From contig CAZTPX010000026.1 of NCBI GenBank assembly GCA_964615095.1, positions 1 through 64,000 of the forward strand: a stretch of DNA of 64,000 nt. Direction: 5' to 3'. This DNA is from JANXQG01 sp964615095. Lineage in GTDB: Bacteria; Planctomycetota; Planctomycetia; Pirellulales; Thermoguttaceae. The translations under genes were made by a program, and so were the position numbers. Positions 25,077-33,897 of this stretch are shown piece by piece. Within the stretch, counting starts at the first letter, position 1. Every line of letters starts with the position of its first letter. The notes under the pieces were generated by a model that ran no database searches, was not told where the DNA came from, and was given only the letters and a program-made list of their open reading frames with translations.

Positions 25077-25111
25077 TCTGCCCGTGTCCAATCTGCCCGC
25101 ATGGATGTTGT

Positions 25112-26770
25112 TCATAGTTTGCCTTTTTCCGGAGGTTGTTTTGCCTGGTGCGTCACGATGGGCACGTAGCCCAATTCCATTCCTTGGGGCGGGGTCACCA
25201 GCAGCGCCGGATCGAGTGTCGCCAGCGTGCCGGCGGCGGGCGGCGGCATGTAGTCGCGGTCGATCGGCCAGGTGGCATGGATTTTCTCCACCAGGGCCTG
25301 CAACTTGGCTTTCTTCTCCGCGCCCCAATGGTACTGCTGGAACGACGGCTGATCGACAAAGCGATACCACGAGTACGTGACCCAGGATCCGTCGGCCAGC
25401 TTGACCGTAAAGGGTCCGTTTTTCGGCCCAGGCCGGGTCCATGCGCCGCTGGCCGGCGAGGTATACGGCGCGCCTGGCGGGGCCAGTACGAACTCCTGCG
25501 CGGGCAACCGCGTCTCTGCCGGAACGTCGGCCACTGCCACGGCCACGCGCTTCTCGCCGACCAGTTTGAAGTACTGCGGGAAGCGGCCCGCGGGACTGAT
25601 GTCGTTCTTGAACCACTCCAGGCCCCACACGTTGTCATCGAAGACCTTAGTGTCGAAGACGCGTTCCACGCCGGCGATCACCTTTCCCGCCTGGTCGTAG
25701 CGCGTGGTGTGCGTGGTCAATTTCGACTTCCAGGCGCCCTGCGGGGCGAATCGCCCCGAGCAGGCCGGGCCGCCCTCGCGCCAGGCCTTGAAAGCGTCGT
25801 AAAGCGCCGCCCTGGAATAATAGGTGACGTCCTGCACCAGCAGGCTCCGGCCCCGGCTGTCCACAGGGAATTGCAGCTTCGGTATCTTGGAATAGACCAC
25901 GCCCTTCGCGTCCGCAGCGTCGAAACAGGGTACGGTGTTGATTTCCATCGCCCCGCCGCCCATTTCGGCCGCTCGCGCGTCGAGCCCGCGGCCGTATAGG
26001 AAAGGATACTTGAAGAGCTTGCCGATCTTGCTCCAGCTCTCGGGAATGTAATAGGCGATCGGGCCCTTGAAGTTGGCCGCGCTGAGGAAGCAGGTCCAAC
26101 TCTGGTCGCCTGTGGGCGGGTCCGCCGTGCTTGCCTCGGTAAAGGGCAAGGCCATCCAGGTGTAGCCCAGGAACTGGCCGTTGGGATTGCCCTGGAACGG
26201 CAGCGCGTCCGGCGGAATCAACAGCCGGTTGCTGAGTTGCGCGATGCTCAGGCGACTGTCGGGCAAGGCCTCGTTGCTGTAGAAGAACGACCAGCCGGGC
26301 GAGCCGACCTCGTAGTCGTAGCATTGCGGGGTGGCATTCATGCTGAACTTGGGCGGGCCATAGCGAAAATGGTTGCCAGCCCAGTAGCCCAAGCCGCCTT
26401 CGACCGTCTGAAAGACGCTGGACCAGGTGGGCCCGCGGTCGCGCCAGGTGCGGGCCAAGGTGCCCTCGGGCGCCAGCGGTTTGTCCTTGTTGTCGGAGTT
26501 GTCCGGCATGATCCAAGAGCCGGCCAGGCCGATCTGAAAGTCGGCCAACGGTTGATCGATCAGCGGCCAGACCGCCGAGTAGAAGCCCATGCCGGCGCCG
26601 TACTCGGAGCGGCTGGGTGGGCGGGTCGCACTGAAGCCGATATAGCCGTGCAGGCCGCGGCTATGGGCGGTGATCGCGCCGGCTTTGGCGTCTTTGGCCT
26701 GGTCCGCCTGCGCGGCACAAGTCCAGCAAAGGAAGACAACACAGAAAAAGAACCACAATCCAACTCTCAT
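25112..26770 (-). CDS. Large secreted protein of unknown function next to a symporter
   Basis: The 552-residue protein has a signal peptide (MRVGLWFFFCVVFLCWTCAA, cut near AQADQ). It is rich in aromatic residues, with segments such as GLHGYIGFSATRPPSRSEYGAGMGFY and TWSSVFQTVEGGLGYWAGNHF. I recognise no family or catalytic motif. The length, the Trp/Tyr content and the lack of membrane segments suggest a soluble beta-rich periplasmic or extracellular protein. It lies nine bases downstream of the sodium:solute symporter gene and so is probably co-transcribed. A role in capturing or processing the transported solute is inference. Confidence 0.65.
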   Translation of the reverse strand: MRVGLWFFFCVVFLCWTCAAQADQAKDAKAGAITAHSRGLHGYIGFSATRPPSRSEYGAGMGFYSAVWPLIDQPLADFQIGLAGSWIMPDNSDNKDKPLAPEGTLARTWRDRGPTWSSVFQTVEGGLGYWAGNHFRYGPPKFSMNATPQCYDYEVGSPGWSFFYSNEALPDSRLSIAQLSNRLLIPPDALPFQGNPNGQFLGYTWMALPFTEASTADPPTGDQSWTCFLSAANFKGPIAYYIPESWSKIGKLFKYPFLYGRGLDARAAEMGGGAMEINTVPCFDAADAKGVVYSKIPKLQFPVDSRGRSLLVQDVTYYSRAALYDAFKAWREGGPACSGRFAPQGAWKSKLTTHTTRYDQAGKVIAGVERVFDTKVFDDNVWGLEWFKNDISPAGRFPQYFKLVGEKRVAVAVADVPAETRLPAQEFVLAPPGAPYTSPASGAWTRPGPKNGPFTVKLADGSWVTYSWYRFVDQPSFQQYHWGAEKKAKLQALVEKIHATWPIDRDYMPPPAAGTLATLDPALLVTPPQGMELGYVPIVTHQAKQPPEKGKL

Positions 26771-26779
26771 GTTTCTCTC

Positions 26780-28606
26780 CTATCCTCTGAAGTACAAATA
26801 AGCGCCTAGGATGCACAGCAGGATGACGGCCGACGCCAGCACGTCGCGCCAGTCCCAGCTCGCGCGTGTGATGCGGCGTTCCTCGGCCGAGGCGGTCCCG
26901 AAGGTCAGCCCCTTGATCCGCGCGTAGTTGGGCGATTCCGTCAGGTAACTCACACCCACCATGGTCGCCGCCGACACGAAGGCGATCAGCAGGCTGAAAT
27001 ACTGGAAATAGATGTTGTTGACGATCCACAGAAACGAGTGCTCGGTGTATCCGATGGCCACTCCGTCCTGCTTGCCGAACATCTCCAGCATCACGGGCGT
27101 GTCGACGGCCATGCGAAAGATGCCCAGGATGAAGCCCACGACCATCGCGGCCACGCAGCCTTTGCCGTTGAGCCGCTTCCAGAACACGCCGAAGAAGAAG
27201 ACCACGAACATCGGCGGGAAGAAATAGCTTTGCACGGCCTGCAGGTAGTAGTAGAGGCCGTGGGCGTTTTCAATGACCGGCAGCCAGGCCAGGGCGATCA
27301 GCACCATCACGCCGGTGGCCAAGCGGCCCGTGCGCACCAATTCGTGCTGCGTGGCCCGACGTTTCCACTTCTGGTAGAGGTCTACGGTGAAGAGGGTCGA
27401 GCAGGCGTTGAACACACCCGCCAGCGAGCCCATCAAGGCCGAGAGCAGGCCCGCCACGACAATGCCTCGCAAGCCGGCCGGCAGCAGGTATTGCACCATC
27501 AGCGGGAAGGTGGCCTGGGCCTCTTCCTGCCCCACGTGGCCGTCCTGATACGAGAGGGCCGCGGTAAGTTCCGGCACCTTGCCGCTCTTGGCCAGGGCAA
27601 AGCCCACCAGCCCGGGAACAATGAACAGGTAGATGGGCAGGAGCTTCAATAGGCCGGCGCAGATGCTGCCGCGGCGGGCTGTCTGCTGATTGGCAGCGCC
27701 CAGTGCCCGCTGCACGATGTACTGGTCCGTACACCAGTACCACAGGCCGCCCATCGGCGCGCAGAAGAGCATACCCAGCCAGGGAAAGTAGCCGTTGAAG
27801 TACCAGGCCATGCGGCCGGGTTCCTTCACCGGTTCCCAGGTCCCCTGCACGCCCGGCGGCACCAAGGGCTTCCATAAGTTAAACATGTCCGGCCCGCAGA
27901 TGCGGCGGAGTTCGCTCCAACCGCCCAATTCGACCAGTCCGTAGGTCGTCAAGAGCGCCGAGCCGACAATGAGAATGACGGCTTGCACGGAGTCGTTGTA
28001 GGCCACGGCCCGCATGCCGCCCAGGCAGGTGTACAAGCCGGTCAGCACGAGCACCAGGATCGAGCCGATCCAGAAGCTATTGAGGGAAATCGGGCCTTGG
28101 GAGAAGTGCATCTCCGGCAGCAGCGTGCGGAAGACCACGCCGCCCGCGTAAATGCCCACCGCGATCTTGGAGACGATGAAGGTGACCAGCGAGACGATCG
28201 AGAGCACGTAGCGGGCGGCGGGCGAGAATCGCCGTTCCAGGAACTCCGGCATGGTGAAGACCATCGAGCGGGCGTAGAAGGGCACGAAGACCCAGGCCAG
28301 CACCAGCAGGCACCAGGCATGCAGTTCGAAATGGGCCATGGCCACGCCGTCGGTAGCGCCGGAGCCGGCCAGGCCCACGACGTGTTCCGAGCCGATATTC
28401 GAGGCGAAGATCGAGGCCCCCACGACCCACCAGCCCAGGTTCCGACCGGCGAGGAAGTAGTCGGCCGCCGTGTCCTTGCTCTTGCGCACGACCCACCAGG
28501 CCACGCCCAGCAGGATGCCGAAGTAGAGCGCGATCATCAGCCAGTCCAAAGCGGCCAAGGTGGGACGCGCGGCCGTGACAGCCAGGAGCGGTACGGGGTT
28601 GGTCAT
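26780..28606 (-). CDS. Sodium:solute symporter (SSS/SGLT family)
   Basis: The 608-residue membrane protein has about 14-15 helices. It carries the SSS landmarks GWWVVGASIFASNIGSEHVVGLAG near the N-terminus, FVPFYARSMVFTMPEFLERRF, LTGLYTCLGGMRAVAYND and AGLLSALMGSLAGVFNACST, where the Ser/Thr run is in the Na+ site region. The length and the long C-terminal tail fit the SGLT-type branch that imports sugars or related polyols with Na+. It is the first gene of a two-gene unit with the secreted protein at 25112. The substrate is unknown. Confidence 0.9.
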   Translation of the reverse strand: MTNPVPLLAVTAARPTLAALDWLMIALYFGILLGVAWWVVRKSKDTAADYFLAGRNLGWWVVGASIFASNIGSEHVVGLAGSGATDGVAMAHFELHAWCLLVLAWVFVPFYARSMVFTMPEFLERRFSPAARYVLSIVSLVTFIVSKIAVGIYAGGVVFRTLLPEMHFSQGPISLNSFWIGSILVLVLTGLYTCLGGMRAVAYNDSVQAVILIVGSALLTTYGLVELGGWSELRRICGPDMFNLWKPLVPPGVQGTWEPVKEPGRMAWYFNGYFPWLGMLFCAPMGGLWYWCTDQYIVQRALGAANQQTARRGSICAGLLKLLPIYLFIVPGLVGFALAKSGKVPELTAALSYQDGHVGQEEAQATFPLMVQYLLPAGLRGIVVAGLLSALMGSLAGVFNACSTLFTVDLYQKWKRRATQHELVRTGRLATGVMVLIALAWLPVIENAHGLYYYLQAVQSYFFPPMFVVFFFGVFWKRLNGKGCVAAMVVGFILGIFRMAVDTPVMLEMFGKQDGVAIGYTEHSFLWIVNNIYFQYFSLLIAFVSAATMVGVSYLTESPNYARIKGLTFGTASAEERRITRASWDWRDVLASAVILLCILGAYLYFRG

Positions 28607-28739
28607 AGCAGATGGCTTGCTGGCGTTCGATTAGACTGAGAAATTACCTTAATGAATGTAAGAATCTCCTCAAGACAATACTCCAAGTCCGTTCTTGAAA
28701 CAAGTACCTGCGAGATTGTGGGGTGTCCCACCGGCACCG

Positions 28740-31700
28740 TTATTTATGCACAACGGGCATGAATAACTCCACCGGTTCGAAACTCTTTCCGGGAGCTTCA
28801 AACTCGACCCGCAAGTGGTACGTGCCGGGTTTTTCGATGGGGAACCATTGAGCGATATCGAACTCGACTAGCTCGGTCGTCTCGGCTGGTCCAAGAGTTT
28901 TGCCGCCCGCGGCCGCCAACGGCAATGGCTCCGTCCGCCTTGGCTTGAGGTCCGTCCATGTGAGTTTGGATGCGGCCTTGAGAAGTTCAGGGGTAACGCC
29001 GCACTCGGCGCAAAGATCGTCGTCGGGCACGCAGGACATGCACACGCGCACGGCGACGCCGCCGCCCGGCGGTTTCGCGGCGCCTGCGTCGAAGAACCGA
29101 GGCACCGCACGGTCCGCCCCTTTGCGATTCATCAGGCTCAGGCAAACGCCCATCGGGTTGCCCACCGCCGGCGGGATGAACTTCACGTAGGCCTTGGTGT
29201 GTTCGGTCCCTTGCCAGAAGAACCCTACATCCAGCGCGTCGTCCAACGGCTTCCAGCAGTTCAGCGTGCGGAACTCGATCTCCTCGGCTGGCACCTTGTG
29301 GATGCCTATCAAGCCCGCGAAGCCGAAGTACCTCTGCCACTTCCCGCCACGACGGACCTCCTCGACCTGCACGAGCTTGCCGGTTTGCAGACGCCATTCC
29401 GCCCATCGCGAAGATCCTTTCTTATAGGCAGTCCACCGCGCAGTTTGCGGTAAGCGGATCGAACGTAGGATGCGCGTCTCTCCTTCGTCTTCCAGTGAGA
29501 AGATGGCCCGGCCCTCATGCACGTCTTCCGCTGTGGCAGGGTGATCTAACGGCGGGAGTTCGAATTCAGGATTAAACGGTGGCGAGACAAATTGAGGGAG
29601 CTTCAAACAGGGGCCGTAGCGTCTAAGCATATCGGCGCACGTAGCTATGACTCGATCGCGATCGGCCTCGGGCCAACAGGGGCCGAACTGGGGCATCGGC
29701 TCGATCTCCGCGAGATGGCAGGCCACGACGTCGCACGTGCGGATCGGCATCTCGGTCCCATACGGCGGCCAGCGCGGATCCTTGGAGTCCCAGAAGTAGC
29801 TTAGTGAACTGTGCCGCCAGAGCAATGGAAACTTACCGTTCGCCTCAATCGTGATCCCGTCGCCAACCGCGGTGGCAGTCCCCGTGACCGTCTTGTCGGC
29901 CAGTAACCTCAAGAGCAATTGCTGGAAAGCAGGGAGGGTGATCAACGGGCTATGAATCATCTCGCCGTCCTGACAATTGCAGTGCCACTTCATTCGCCCC
30001 AACGGATTCCAAGGTGAGGCCGGGTCGCCAAAAAGCCAAGCGGCCGCGTCCTGCAAAGGTTTTTCCTTCGGAAACCGCCAAAGCGGCTCCAGCATAACCA
30101 TGACTTCGCCCGAGAATGACTCGGGAGTTGTACCGCGAATCCAAGCCGAATACTCGTCCAAGGCCCGCCGGTCACCGGCCAACGTTCGCACAACTGTGAA
30201 CTCCGCGATATACTCGGCAGCTTTTCGAAAACCGTGGGACTTCGGATCGCGGGCGGCGATCGCATCATGACAGCGCTTTGTTTGCCGCTGGAGTGTCGGG
30301 ACCGCGGCCTCGGGATCCCATCGAGCCAGTAACATCGCCATTTCGCCTGCGCGTTCCAGAGGCGTCCAAAGCCTGTCAGCGGCTGTCTGCTTCCTCGTAG
30401 AAAGCTCTTCAACCCGCCGGGCCATTACTTCCACCACCGAAGGCTTTCGGTTGTCGCGGAGCGGATCACCATGCAGGGACGGGCGCTGGTCGCGCTTCGG
30501 CCACGGATGCTCGGTCGCCAAGTCCATTCGATCAACGGGAGTACTGGGCTTGCCAGGACAAGTGATATTGCGCGCCATTGCCAGCCAATCATCAACCGAT
30601 GCCTTGTCGTCACTCAGGATACGATACCACCGTTCAGCTAACGGCATGTCCCCGTAAGTTCTCCAATAAGCACGGATCTCGTCGATCAGGGCCTTCCGCG
30701 CTTGCGCACCCGCAGATGACGAATCAGCGATGTCTTCCCTGGTCGAAAAGGAAGTCTTCATAATCTCCTCAATGGCTTTCAAAGCCATGGCGGCTGCACT
30801 GTCTATTTCCAGGTCGAGAACCGACCTGGAAAGGCGCCGATCATGCATAAGGCAAGCCAAGAGGGGTTCCATGGCGTCGTTGCCTTCCGCCGCCAACGCC
30901 TCAGTGAATATGGACGCTGTGTACCAATCGCCGTACTCCAGGAGGTCGATCAACTCGGAGATGCGTCTCGGCTTCTCGGGGAAATGCTTGAGGTGTTCTG
31001 CGAGATTCCGCTTCGTCATACGCCGGCGATCCGAATCGTCGGATTGCCAGCAGATCCAGGCCGGCGGGATCTTCCCCGCTTTGCGAAGCGCAAGCCGTCG
31101 TTCCTGGTCGGCAAGAAGCGCCCGCGCGACAGGTGGGACTTCGATCGTTTGGTCCGCCCGCGAACTCTCGGCCGCTACCGCCGGCGCGGCCGCGGTCAGT
31201 TTCCGTACCATGGACAACGCCATCCTGTCCTCTCCGCGGGAATGCGCGGTGGCGGCGCGATCCAAGAGCGAGCCGGTCCACTCGTTGGCAAGCATGGGGT
31301 ACGGATCGGCATCGGCATGCTCGGGATCGGCGTAGGGGGTGCCGATCTTCCAGGCGTTCCAGAGCCGGGCGGCCAAGTCGCCATGTCCCATTCGCAGCAA
31401 TACGCACGCCTTCATTGGTCTCAAGGTCTTGTGCGAAAACGCCTCAAGTTCGTCGGCAACGTCGTGCGGCAAAATTGCGTCGGGACCCGGAGGAGACTGG
31501 CGCGTGAACGGTGCGCCGGGGTTGTCCTTGGTGAATTTCGCGCGTTCGGCTTCGTCCTCGGCAATCAGGGCCAAGGTGTCCTTGCGCACATCGGCCGTCG
31601 GCCCGACCTTCGTGACCGGACAAACCAGTCCATTCCAAGCGATTACGAAACGCTGCCCTTGTGGCGGTCCCGGCAACACCCATCCACGTGTGGCCAACAA

Positions 31701-31985
31701 CTCATGACTTGGCAAGTAATGCTCGCGATGGCACAGCAACTCGATCTCCCGATACTCGCAGCCCCGGGGATCCGCCAGTCCTTGATGAAAGAGCATAGTG
31801 GCCGCGGACACCAGCTTTTTGGGCGAGGCGCCGGGCGGAGGTGTCCAAACTGCTGCCTGCTGGGGAGGAGTCGGCAATTCACAGTCTTCCGGAAACGAAT
31901 CCGGCAACTTCTGCTTGCCAAACGCATTTGGCAAGAGCACGCCCATTGCAATACAGACTGCGAGATAACACGTTAATCGTTTCAT
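28740..31985 (-). CDS. Very large secreted protein of unknown function (1081 residues)
   Basis: The start was set at ATG 31985 (MKRLTCYLAVCIAMGVLLPN) because GGAGGTGGAG precedes it and a signal peptide follows. The N-terminal part has LPTPPQQAAVWTPPPGASPKKL and REIELLCHREHYLPSHELLA. The middle (about residues 300-650) is helix-rich with ARALLADQERRLALRKAGK and LIDLLEYGDWYTASIFTEAL and may be an alpha-solenoid. The C-terminus (GTYHLRVEFEAPGKSFEPVELF) reads as a beta sandwich. No known catalytic motif is seen. A zinc-like CMSCVPDDDLCAEC cluster occurs near residue 1000. It may be co-transcribed with the CehA/McbA gene, 97 bases upstream. GC content is lower than in neighbours. Confidence 0.6.
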   Translation of the reverse strand: MKRLTCYLAVCIAMGVLLPNAFGKQKLPDSFPEDCELPTPPQQAAVWTPPPGASPKKLVSAATMLFHQGLADPRGCEYREIELLCHREHYLPSHELLATRGWVLPGPPQGQRFVIAWNGLVCPVTKVGPTADVRKDTLALIAEDEAERAKFTKDNPGAPFTRQSPPGPDAILPHDVADELEAFSHKTLRPMKACVLLRMGHGDLAARLWNAWKIGTPYADPEHADADPYPMLANEWTGSLLDRAATAHSRGEDRMALSMVRKLTAAAPAVAAESSRADQTIEVPPVARALLADQERRLALRKAGKIPPAWICWQSDDSDRRRMTKRNLAEHLKHFPEKPRRISELIDLLEYGDWYTASIFTEALAAEGNDAMEPLLACLMHDRRLSRSVLDLEIDSAAAMALKAIEEIMKTSFSTREDIADSSSAGAQARKALIDEIRAYWRTYGDMPLAERWYRILSDDKASVDDWLAMARNITCPGKPSTPVDRMDLATEHPWPKRDQRPSLHGDPLRDNRKPSVVEVMARRVEELSTRKQTAADRLWTPLERAGEMAMLLARWDPEAAVPTLQRQTKRCHDAIAARDPKSHGFRKAAEYIAEFTVVRTLAGDRRALDEYSAWIRGTTPESFSGEVMVMLEPLWRFPKEKPLQDAAAWLFGDPASPWNPLGRMKWHCNCQDGEMIHSPLITLPAFQQLLLRLLADKTVTGTATAVGDGITIEANGKFPLLWRHSSLSYFWDSKDPRWPPYGTEMPIRTCDVVACHLAEIEPMPQFGPCWPEADRDRVIATCADMLRRYGPCLKLPQFVSPPFNPEFELPPLDHPATAEDVHEGRAIFSLEDEGETRILRSIRLPQTARWTAYKKGSSRWAEWRLQTGKLVQVEEVRRGGKWQRYFGFAGLIGIHKVPAEEIEFRTLNCWKPLDDALDVGFFWQGTEHTKAYVKFIPPAVGNPMGVCLSLMNRKGADRAVPRFFDAGAAKPPGGGVAVRVCMSCVPDDDLCAECGVTPELLKAASKLTWTDLKPRRTEPLPLAAAGGKTLGPAETTELVEFDIAQWFPIEKPGTYHLRVEFEAPGKSFEPVELFMPVVHK

Positions 31986-32082
31986 ATCTCCACCTCCAAC
32001 GCATTCATTGTAGCCTGTCGAACTGAATACTGGATAGAGGCAACGATGGAAGTTATTCTTTGGCCGATCCTGACCAGACATC

Positions 32083-33882
32083 CTACCGCCCGGCCTTTTC
32101 CAGCTTCACTTCGAACTTGAGTTTGCCGAGCAACTCCCGCACCTCGTGATAGGCCTCGGGCGTGTAGAATCCGGTAAAGTTCCGGCAAAACTCCACCAGG
32201 GGAGAATCCAGGAACAGGTCTTTCTTCACTTCCGCAAAGCCCGGGGCCCGGATCGTCAGTGCGGCCGTCGCGGGTGCCGGGAAGGTGGCCTCGCCGCCGG
32301 GACCGACCGTGACACGTGCGACCTCCTGACCGGCGTCAACTACGTAGACGGTCGCCGCCAAAGGTCTACCTTGGGAATCGCTGACCGTGAGGCGGACCTT
32401 GGCCACCGCGGGCTGTGGACGGTGAAATGTCTTCGGCAGGAAATACACCGGGTTGGCCACGGCCACCTCGTAAAGCTCCGTCGGCTGCCGCCAGGCCGCC
32501 AGGCAAGCGGGGTCCAGGCAAGTGGACGTCACGCGGATCGCATACCAGGCGTAGGCCGTGTCGCTCAACTCGAAGTCACCGCTCCACTGCCTCGCCCGTT
32601 TGCTGCGCAGGTCCCATGCCTGAACGATCTCGCCGTTGCGAAGCACCTGTGCGGAGACGAGCGTTTCGCCGGGCAAAGGGCTGGACCAGGCCGTGATGCG
32701 AGCGCGATGCGGCCGGCCATCGGCCGGGAACTCCGCCCCCGCCCGTTGCCCATCCACTTCGAACAGCACCAGGGGGCCGGAACTGGCCACACACTCTCCG
32801 CCGCGGATTCCTTGGGCGATCTTGGCCCAGGAGAAGTTGCCGTCGATATGCGTATAGGTGCGGAAGCGGCCCGCGTGGCCGCCGGCGATCGAGCCGTCGC
32901 TATTGGCGGTGCCGGCCACCTTGTAGCCCATGTTCAGCAGGTTCCACCACACGCGCTCGTGTTGGAAGAACACCGGTTCGCCGTCGTTGAAGATGTCCAC
33001 CCCGTCGTACCCCTGGCCGGCCACGTAGTCGAAAGCGATCTCGCTGGCCCAATTAGAGACGAAGTTCCCCCGGTTGAACCAGAATCGCGCCGGGTGCGCC
33101 AGGGTCACCACCGCGCCCTGGCGATGGATTTCCTGGAGGATGCGGAAATTGGGGCCGGTGAACCAGAAGGCCTGGTCGTGGGGCCGGTCCTTCATGCCCA
33201 GGATGCAGCCGTGACCGTAGCAGTGCAGGTTGCCGCCGGCGCCGCCGTCGTCCGCAGTGAAATAGCACTTGGGACTCTCCATGTTCCAGTGGACGGCAAC
33301 CTGCGGCGTGCTGGCCTCGCGGGCCATCGTCTCGAGCTTCTCCAACGGCGTCCAGCCGAGATCGGGAGTCCACCATTGTGCGATCTGGATGTAATCCAGC
33401 CCGTTGGCCTCCGCCAGCCGCGCAGCGTCAGCAAACGACTGGGGCTTATCGGAGTGCCCATGCTGCCCGTGCAGATGGCTCTCCCCGCAGTACCAACCCA
33501 GGGCCTTGACATCATAACGCCTTTTCAGCGTCACGTGTTTCCGGATCACCTCCTGGCCGGCGTCGAGTTCCATGCTCACGGCGTCATGGTCAAAGCCGTG
33601 TCGCACCAAAATGGTCTGTTTCCCCGCAGGCAACGCCAAACGGAGGTGGCCTCGCTCCCAAGCTTGAGCCACCAGCCGGCCCATTTGGAAGGCTTGCACG
33701 CGAAAAGCCACGGACTGGCCGGCGTCGTTATCGACGGCGAGATCCAAGGTTGCCCCCGGGACCGGTCCGCCCACGGCGAGCACCCCCACGATGACCAAAA
33801 ACCAATGACCGACAGGACGAATCATGTTTGCACACCGGGTACTGCGAGTTTTTGCGGTGGACCGCAACGGATTCACAAGCAT
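32083..33882 (-). CDS. CehA/McbA-family PHP-type metallohydrolase
   Basis: The first ATG (33882) is preceded by AAGGAAGG; an internal ATG at 33825 gives a shorter, cleaner signal peptide. The 599-residue protein has an N-terminal beta domain and then a PHP-like metal site: GWYCGESHLHGQHGHSD (His136, His138), VVTLAHPARFW and AGTANSDGSIAGGHAG. This is the CehA/McbA group, first known for carbamate and other ester or amide hydrolysis, with many planctomycete members of unknown substrate. C-terminal domains include a carboxypeptidase-regulatory-like module (VRLTVSDSQGRPLAATVYVVDAG). It lies 15 bases downstream of the kelch-type gene, so the two are likely co-transcribed. Confidence 0.85.
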   Translation of the reverse strand: MLVNPLRSTAKTRSTRCANMIRPVGHWFLVIVGVLAVGGPVPGATLDLAVDNDAGQSVAFRVQAFQMGRLVAQAWERGHLRLALPAGKQTILVRHGFDHDAVSMELDAGQEVIRKHVTLKRRYDVKALGWYCGESHLHGQHGHSDKPQSFADAARLAEANGLDYIQIAQWWTPDLGWTPLEKLETMAREASTPQVAVHWNMESPKCYFTADDGGAGGNLHCYGHGCILGMKDRPHDQAFWFTGPNFRILQEIHRQGAVVTLAHPARFWFNRGNFVSNWASEIAFDYVAGQGYDGVDIFNDGEPVFFQHERVWWNLLNMGYKVAGTANSDGSIAGGHAGRFRTYTHIDGNFSWAKIAQGIRGGECVASSGPLVLFEVDGQRAGAEFPADGRPHRARITAWSSPLPGETLVSAQVLRNGEIVQAWDLRSKRARQWSGDFELSDTAYAWYAIRVTSTCLDPACLAAWRQPTELYEVAVANPVYFLPKTFHRPQPAVAKVRLTVSDSQGRPLAATVYVVDAGQEVARVTVGPGGEATFPAPATAALTIRAPGFAEVKKDLFLDSPLVEFCRNFTGFYTPEAYHEVRELLGKLKFEVKLEKAGR

Positions 33883-33897
33883 AACGGCCTTCCTTGG

